Under the pieces are notes generated by a model. The model made no database searches, was not told the origin of the DNA, and worked only from the letters and a program-made list of their open reading frames with translations. 64,000 nucleotides of DNA. Origin: Bacillus ndiopicus (GTDB lineage: Bacteria; Bacillota; Bacilli; Bacillales_A; Planococcaceae). Numbering within the stretch: the first letter of the stretch is position 1; every line of letters begins with the position of its first letter. The stretch lies in assembly GCF_000612805.1 (NCBI RefSeq), contig NZ_HG964403.1, positions 124,001 through 188,000 on the forward strand. The letters are read 5' to 3'. The translations under genes were made by a program, and so were the position numbers. Shown one piece after another: positions 58,903 through 64,000 of this stretch.

Positions 58903-60912
58903 CTACATTTTTTCAGTATAAAGTGCTTTCACTTCGCTTGCCGTTGTGGGTTTACACACATAATAGCCCTGCGCTAAATCACAGCCGAAGCCTTTTAGCA
59001 TTTTAAATTGTTCAGCGGTTTCGACACCTTCTGCTAAAATGGTTAACTGCATAGATTTTGCAAGCTGTATAATACCGCGTACAAGCTGTTCTGTTTTTTC
59101 AGACTGTGTCATTGCACGGATAAATGTCGGGTCGATTTTTAATGTTTTAAGAGGCAATAGCTGCATATAGCGGAAAGAAGCGTAGCCTGTACCGAAATCA
59201 TCAAGCACAAAAACAATGCCTTCTTGCTCTAGCTGACGCATTTGCTTCATTATTGCTGTTTCGCTTTCTGCCTCTAATGCAAATTTCTCAGTAATTTCGA
59301 TTTGAATTAAATGTGCTGGACATTTTGTACGTTCTAGCGTTTCTAAAATGGAACGAGCCATATTTTTGTCGCGGAATTCACGAATCGAAACGTTAATACT
59401 TACTTTTAATGGAATACCTTCCTTTTGCCAAGCTAAAGCTTGTTCGCATGCTTGTTCTAAAACAAATGAACCAATAGAGTGGATAAGCCCTGTTTCTTCA
59501 GCAATTGGTATTAGTTCATCTGGTGTGACTACTCCAATTTCTTCATCCATCCAGCGAACAAGTGCTTCAGCCGCAATGATTTTTCCTGTTTGCAAATCTA
59601 GCTGTGGCTGATATAGTACATTTAAATTTTTTTGATCAAGTGCCAGTAGAAGGCGTTTTTCGATAATCGCTTGTCGACTCAAAGCTTTATGCCCCTCTTT
59701 AGAAAGCGACATAATGCTGTTACCTCCTGCTTTTCTTACATTTGTAATTGTTAGCGTAGAAGCCTTCATCATTTGAGCGAATGTTAACTGATCTTCAGGG
59801 AAGCGTGTAATACTACCACTAATTGAAAGTGGAACTGCCATATTATCATTGTAAATAGGGTTTTGCTGTAAATAAGATAGAAACCCTTGAATAAACCACT
59901 CAGGTAAAGGCGTGATAACAACAAAATCACTTGCATTAATGCGTGCAACAGTACTGTCCTGGAAATACATTTTAATGCGTTTTCCAAAGTCTGCTGCTAA
60001 GCTCTGTGCAGCGCTGAATTCTGATAAACCTTTTAAAGTATAAAATTTGTCAATACTAATATATACAAAGGAGAATCGACGCTCTTCCCTAATCATTTCG
60101 TCTATCGCATGCTCTAAACGATGAACATTCATAAAGCCTGTTTCTGTGTCGATATAGGCGATTTTTTCAAGTTGTAATTGCACTGTTTTCTCGCGTGTAA
60201 TATCTTTTTCAATTAATAAGAATGAGCGATTACCTGCTATCGGAATTGCGAGTAAATCGGTCCAATAGAGCATCCCATCCTTTGTTATTTTTTCTACTTC
60301 CCCCTTCCACATATTCCCCTTTTGCAACGTCTCCCAAATTTCTTCAGCGGCCTGCACACCTGTTGAAGATTTAGGGAATAGCTGCCAAAAGGATTTCCCG
60401 ATAACTCTCTTTGGTGTCCAGTGACTTGTTTTTAAAAATAAGTCATTACATTGTGTAATAAGTCCTTCAAAATCAATTGTTACAACCATGAAATAAGACA
60501 TAATGCTATTTTTCAAATGAACAAGTGTGTCATTATCATGATGGAATGTGCGAATATTTTTCATTGGAATGCAGGTAACCAATATTCCTTGCTGCTCTCC
60601 AAATTGACAAGGCGATGTCATTAGCGTAACCTCAAGCAATTGCTCTTCCTTAGTTAATAATTGTAAGGACTCTAACTTCAACGCATCCTTGCTTTTTAAA
60701 ATTGCCTCATAGATATGTGGGGGAGCTATGGAAAACAATTGTTCAGTAAATATAGTCGAATCAGAAGAAAAGTCTTCTGTCGCATATTTAAATAAATTTT
60801 TACAAGCGGATGTCCAATGCACTAAGTACCCACGTTTATCAATAATAAAGGAAGGGAACTGCGTTTGATCCAATAGTTCTTCATTAATTTTATATAGTTG
60901 TAAATCTTTCAT
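58903..60912 (-). CDS. PAS-PAS-GGDEF-EAL protein, probable c-di-GMP phosphodiesterase
   Basis: The 669-residue cytosolic protein has two PAS sensor domains (about 10-110 and 130-245), a GGDEF-type domain (about 250-400) and an EAL domain (about 415-665). The GGDEF signature is degenerate: ARINASDFVVI stands where (S/G)GDEF should be, so cyclase activity is unlikely. The EAL domain is intact: EALVRW, SINVSIREF, IEITEKF, LDDFGTGYASF, LKIDPTFI, AEGVETAEQ and LAQGYYVCKP. It should hydrolyse c-di-GMP, controlled by PAS ligands and perhaps GTP bound in the degenerate domain. It is monocistronic. Confidence 0.9.
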   Translation of the reverse strand: MKDLQLYKINEELLDQTQFPSFIIDKRGYLVHWTSACKNLFKYATEDFSSDSTIFTEQLFSIAPPHIYEAILKSKDALKLESLQLLTKEEQLLEVTLMTSPCQFGEQQGILVTCIPMKNIRTFHHDNDTLVHLKNSIMSYFMVVTIDFEGLITQCNDLFLKTSHWTPKRVIGKSFWQLFPKSSTGVQAAEEIWETLQKGNMWKGEVEKITKDGMLYWTDLLAIPIAGNRSFLLIEKDITREKTVQLQLEKIAYIDTETGFMNVHRLEHAIDEMIREERRFSFVYISIDKFYTLKGLSEFSAAQSLAADFGKRIKMYFQDSTVARINASDFVVITPLPEWFIQGFLSYLQQNPIYNDNMAVPLSISGSITRFPEDQLTFAQMMKASTLTITNVRKAGGNSIMSLSKEGHKALSRQAIIEKRLLLALDQKNLNVLYQPQLDLQTGKIIAAEALVRWMDEEIGVVTPDELIPIAEETGLIHSIGSFVLEQACEQALAWQKEGIPLKVSINVSIREFRDKNMARSILETLERTKCPAHLIQIEITEKFALEAESETAIMKQMRQLEQEGIVFVLDDFGTGYASFRYMQLLPLKTLKIDPTFIRAMTQSEKTEQLVRGIIQLAKSMQLTILAEGVETAEQFKMLKGFGCDLAQGYYVCKPTTASEVKALYTEKM

Positions 60913-61334
60913 ACCGAATAATCCTCCTCTATTTTTGTATTAAAAAGCGAATGTCTATAATTGATTTTAGGTATAAAGTATGAATGAAATATTTCCAATT
61001 TATTATATTATATATCTTTTGAAACGGTATGTGGATGTATTTTGAAAAAATATTCTAAAGAGCGTTACTAATGTTTATTTTGTAGAAGATAAGAGAGAAT
61101 AATTCCTTAGAAAAAATAAAAATCTATTTATTTCATATTTACTATATATGTTGAAATGGAGAGAGTTTGGTTCACTATCAATAGCGGAAATCAAAGGCTT
61201 TTTTGCCTTTTCTATGAGTAAAGAGTGAAATAACAAGCTATTTATTAAATCAACCACAAGTTACGATGATGAACCGGAAGTTTAATTTTTAAGAATATTG
61301 TGGCATAATTATATTTCGAGTTACAAAATAAATT
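60913..61334. other. AT-rich intergenic stretch
   Basis: About 420 bases between the EAL gene start and the yfiB leader. They are strongly AT-rich and hold no ORF with a ribosome binding site, only a small AAAGGC-tttttt-GCCTTT hairpin near 61190. The promoters of both flanking genes must lie here but none is clear by eye. Confidence 0.5.
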
Positions 61335-61384
61335 AAACGGCAATCAGTGGAGTTTTTCTTATCTTCATTGATTGTTAGTTTTTA
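61335..61384 (+). terminator. Leader terminator upstream of yfiB-like gene (possible attenuator)
   Basis: AAACGGCAATCA pairs with TGATTGTTAGTTT through about 12 bp with two G-U pairs and one bulge, and TTTAC follows. It points toward the transporter gene and lies 70 bases before its start. A second hairpin, CAGGCA/TGCCTG (61400-61420), follows. A terminator in a drug-transporter leader suggests attenuation. Confidence 0.45.
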
Positions 61385-61452
61385 CTAATGGGGCTTTTAC
61401 AGGCAGCAACTGTTTGCCTGCTAAATAGCTCGTTGTAATAAGGGGTGTTACG

Positions 61453-63177
61453 ATGAAAACAGTGTTTTCTTATGTGAAGCCATACAAATGGCCCGCAATA
61501 ATAGCTCTCATTCTAATGTTGATTGAATTATTTGTTGAGCTTGCGCAACCGTTAATAATGGCAAAAATAGTGGATAATGGGATTATAGCACAGGATGGAC
61601 AAGCGATATGGTACTGGGGTTTAGTTATGTTTGGCCTGTCAGTATTGGCATTAACAGTAGGCATTATTAATTCATATTTTGCCTCACACGCTGCTCAAAG
61701 CTTTAGCTATGATTTACGCAATGCTTTATTTAGCAAAATACAGTCATTTACAATGGCGACATATTTAAGATTTCCAACCTCGAGCTTAATCACACGTTTG
61801 ACAAGTGATATTACGCAAGTTCAAAATGTCTTTTTCATGAGTTTGCGTATTATGCTACGTGCACCACTTGCGGTTATTGGGAGCATGGTAATGGCGTTTA
61901 TAGTAAATGCCAAATTGGCTTTGTTTTTAATGATTGGCGCTCCGATTTTAGTTATTTTTTTAGCGATTATGGTAAAGCGCGGCGTAACATATTTTAGCGA
62001 GGTACAAGGGCGTCTTGACCGAGTGAACCGCGTGCTACAAGAAAGCTTGCAGGCGATGCGATTAGTGAAGGCTTATATGCGTGGACAGTATGAGGCAAGT
62101 CGTTTTAATGGAGTTGCTGAAGCATTAAAAATAGATACTGTGAAAGCTTTGCGTACAATGGAGCTTATTATGCCAGTCTTACTGTTAGTAATGAATTTAA
62201 GCTTACTTGCAGTGCTTTGGTTTGGAGCATATGAAGTAAACAATAACGATACTCAAATAGGGGATTTAATCGCAATCGTTAACTATGCAATGCGCATGAC
62301 AGGGGCATTTTCGATGTTTGCCTTTATTATTATCGCTTTTGCTCGTGCAAAGGCTTCAGCAGAGCGTATGGAGGAAATACTAATTATTGAGGATGGGCTA
62401 GAAATTCGCACAAGACAAGCCGAAGAGTTTACTGAAGCTGAATTAGGAACAGTTTATTTTGATAATGTATCATTTGCATATAATGGTGAGCTGAATGTAT
62501 TACATAATGTATCATTCGATGTAAGACAAGGTGAAAAGCTAGCGATTATGGGGGCAACTGGGGCTGGCAAATCAACGTTGCTGAATTTAATACCTCGTTT
62601 TTATGAGACAACTAGTGGGCGTGTATTTGTGAACGGACGTGATGTCAAGGAATGGGATTTGGATGATTTACGTGCAATGATTGGCTTTGTTCCACAGCAA
62701 TCGCTACTTTTTACAGGTTCTATTTTAGAAAATGTCGGATGGGGTAAGACTGATGCAAATTTAACAGAAGTAGAGGCTGCAGCGACAAAAGCACAAATAC
62801 ATGAATCTGTTGAGAGCTTCCCAAAAGCTTATGAGACGCGTGTTGGACAAAAAGGTGTAAATTTATCAGGGGGACAAAAGCAACGTTTGTCCATTGCACG
62901 AGCACTTATTCGGAAATCACAAATATTAATATTAGATGATAGTACCTCCGCATTAGATGTAAAAACAGAGGCTGCTTTATGGGATGCTCTAGAAGAAGAG
63001 CGAGCAACGATGCTTGTTGTAACGCAAAAAATTCGCACAGCGCGTGGGGCAGATAGGATTTTGCTCTTAGATGCAGGGCGTGTAGTAGGCTTTGGTAGCC
63101 ATGATGAACTCTTACAAACAAGTGAATTATACAAAAAAATTGCACAATCACAGCAAGAACAGGGGGATGAGCTATGA
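61453..63177 (+). CDS. yfiB: ABC multidrug exporter half-transporter, YfiB-like
   Basis: The 574-residue protein has six membrane helices (to about 310) and a C-terminal ATPase. PTSSLITRLTSDITQVQNVFFMSLRIMLRAPL and AKASAERMEEIL match B. subtilis YfiB (573 residues) closely. The ATPase has Walker A GATGAGKST (about 367), signature LSGGQKQR, Walker B ILILDDSTSALD (second Asp in place of the catalytic Glu) and Q rather than H at the switch (VVTQKI). The D and Q replacements mark the degenerate half of heterodimeric exporters. The partner gene overlaps by ATGA at 63174. Confidence 0.9.
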   Translation: MKTVFSYVKPYKWPAIIALILMLIELFVELAQPLIMAKIVDNGIIAQDGQAIWYWGLVMFGLSVLALTVGIINSYFASHAAQSFSYDLRNALFSKIQSFTMATYLRFPTSSLITRLTSDITQVQNVFFMSLRIMLRAPLAVIGSMVMAFIVNAKLALFLMIGAPILVIFLAIMVKRGVTYFSEVQGRLDRVNRVLQESLQAMRLVKAYMRGQYEASRFNGVAEALKIDTVKALRTMELIMPVLLLVMNLSLLAVLWFGAYEVNNNDTQIGDLIAIVNYAMRMTGAFSMFAFIIIAFARAKASAERMEEILIIEDGLEIRTRQAEEFTEAELGTVYFDNVSFAYNGELNVLHNVSFDVRQGEKLAIMGATGAGKSTLLNLIPRFYETTSGRVFVNGRDVKEWDLDDLRAMIGFVPQQSLLFTGSILENVGWGKTDANLTEVEAAATKAQIHESVESFPKAYETRVGQKGVNLSGGQKQRLSIARALIRKSQILILDDSTSALDVKTEAALWDALEEERATMLVVTQKIRTARGADRILLLDAGRVVGFGSHDELLQTSELYKKIAQSQQEQGDEL

Positions 63178-64000
63178 AATTCTTAGACAAACCTTTCGGC
63201 TACGAGCGTGTGTTGACAAAGGAAGATTTGCAACAGGTAACAAAGAAGAAAAAAGGACCCCGTGCAAATGATTGGAAGTCTACATTGGTCCGTATTTGGA
63301 AAATTGTTGACGAACAACGTTTTCTATTAGTTATGGTGCTTGTGATGGTTGTTATTAGCTCGGCTTTAGCGTTAGTAGGCCCATTTTTAATTGGGCAAAT
63401 GATTGACAACTATATTGTGCCAGGTGATTTTGATGGCATGTTATTAATGATAGGATTGCTTATAGCAATTTATGTTGTACTAGCATTATCGCTATATTTG
63501 CAAAACTATTGGATGATTGGGATTGCACAGCAAACGATTTATCGCATGCGAGTCGGCGTTTTTAATAAATTATTACATCTGCCAATCAGTTTTTTTGATA
63601 AAAGGCAGCACGGAGAGCTAATGAGCCGTGCGACGAACGATATTGAAACGGTAAGTGCGACATTAAATAGCGCATTTATTCAAGTGTTCTCTAGTGTTTT
63701 AACATTAACGGGAACAGTAATTGTTATGCTCTATTTAAGCCCGCTTTTAACTTTTTTGACGATGATTATTATTCCTGCAATGTTTATCGCAATGCGCTTT
63801 ATTACACGTAGAACAGGTAAGCTTTTTAAGGAGCAGCAGGCAGCTGTTGGTGCACTTAACGGAATGATTGAAGAAACGATATCAGGTCAGCGTATCGTTA
63901 AAGCATTTTCGCAGGAGGAGCGTGTCAAAGAGGAGTTTCGTGAAAAGAGTGCTCGCCTAAGACTAGTAGGCTTTTGGGCGCTAGCATATTCAGGTTATAT
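63174..64000 (+). CDS. yfiC: ABC multidrug exporter half-transporter, YfiC-like, partial
   Basis: The frame runs off the right edge after about 275 codons. A hydrophilic N-terminal extension of about 45 residues (KFLDKPFGYERVLTKEDLQQ, then basic KKKKGPRAND) precedes the first helix (LVMVLVMVVISSALALVGPFLIG). The type I exporter core then follows, with FDKRQHGELMSRATNDIETVS and EETISGQRIVKAFSQEE. It overlaps the stop of the YfiB-like gene (ATGA), so the two form a coupled heterodimer. The ATPase domain lies outside the window and should contain the complete catalytic site. Confidence 0.9.
   Translation, partial: MKFLDKPFGYERVLTKEDLQQVTKKKKGPRANDWKSTLVRIWKIVDEQRFLLVMVLVMVVISSALALVGPFLIGQMIDNYIVPGDFDGMLLMIGLLIAIYVVLALSLYLQNYWMIGIAQQTIYRMRVGVFNKLLHLPISFFDKRQHGELMSRATNDIETVSATLNSAFIQVFSSVLTLTGTVIVMLYLSPLLTFLTMIIIPAMFIAMRFITRRTGKLFKEQQAAVGALNGMIEETISGQRIVKAFSQEERVKEEFREKSARLRLVGFWALAYSGY

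Noticed and set aside
61075..61257. 60-codon minus-strand ORF upstream of the yfiB-like gene
   Set aside because: AT-rich frame without a ribosome binding site.

Overview
The window is about 37-40% GC and carries a gene set typical of an aerobic, spore-former-type Bacillales organism. Protein resemblances to Bacillus subtilis families (YpsA, Bmr, RocD/RocB, YfiB/YfiC, Art-type uptake, UppP, PdaC) combined with a lysine 6-dehydrogenase pathway and dispersed intergenic repeats suggest Lysinibacillus or a close relative. That placement is inference; no rRNA or other marker is present. Almost all genes have clear AAGGAGG-type ribosome binding sites, and several start with TTG or GTG. Layout. 0-13 kb: the end of a xanthine/uracil permease, small unknown genes, ypsA, an EamA exporter, a divergent pair of MFS exporter and SgrR-like regulator, a VanZ-like protein, rocD, a Bmr-type drug pump behind a MerR-type promoter, a YbfB-like MFS, rocB and speG. 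13-17 kb is an accessory-looking stretch with decayed repeats, a 0.4-kb internally deleted IS1182-family element, a small secreted protein, a GC-rich island that may be a structured RNA, and a YfbR-like HD phosphohydrolase. 17-25 kb: an Art/Gln-type amino-acid ABC operon, then a Fur-controlled ferric-siderophore or citrate ABC operon ending in a FhuF-like reductase. 25-30 kb: a YjfB-like small protein, a Cu/Zn superoxide dismutase lipoprotein, and a TAXI-TRAP transporter operon with DUF1850. 30-35 kb: a GNAT protein, a degenerate 20-21-bp tandem repeat, a second FhuF-like protein, an unannotated Fur-controlled small RNA candidate, a drug/metabolite exporter, pepT and a YhhN protein. 35-43 kb: a membrane-anchored unknown, an MCP remnant, signal peptidase I, a nitroreductase, a SAM-I riboswitch with metY, a Panacea/DUF4065-like protein and a short homoserine dehydrogenase. 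43-49 kb: a VanR/VanS-like two-component pair with a small overlapping membrane ORF between them, a metallophosphoesterase, uppP and an AIM24-family protein. 49-64 kb: a lysine-catabolic pair, a secreted beta-propeller protein, pdaC, a ThrE-type exporter pair, a PAS-GGDEF-EAL protein and the start of a yfiBC drug-exporter operon. The genes work together in a few visible modules. Iron: two FhuF-like reductases, one uptake operon and the small RNA candidate all sit at Fur boxes. Arginine/ornithine: rocD and rocB, with the Art transporter nearby. Methionine: the SAM riboswitch, metY and hom. Lysine: a dehydrogenase plus a semialdehyde dehydrogenase. Three separate transporter operons place an intrinsic-terminator-like hairpin directly after the lipoprotein gene. 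The most unusual items are the Fur-box small RNA with a C-rich terminator loop at 31733-31850, and a family of dispersed intergenic repeats that keep an RNA-like stem with compensatory changes (five copies, all in the same orientation, four of them upstream of plus-strand genes).
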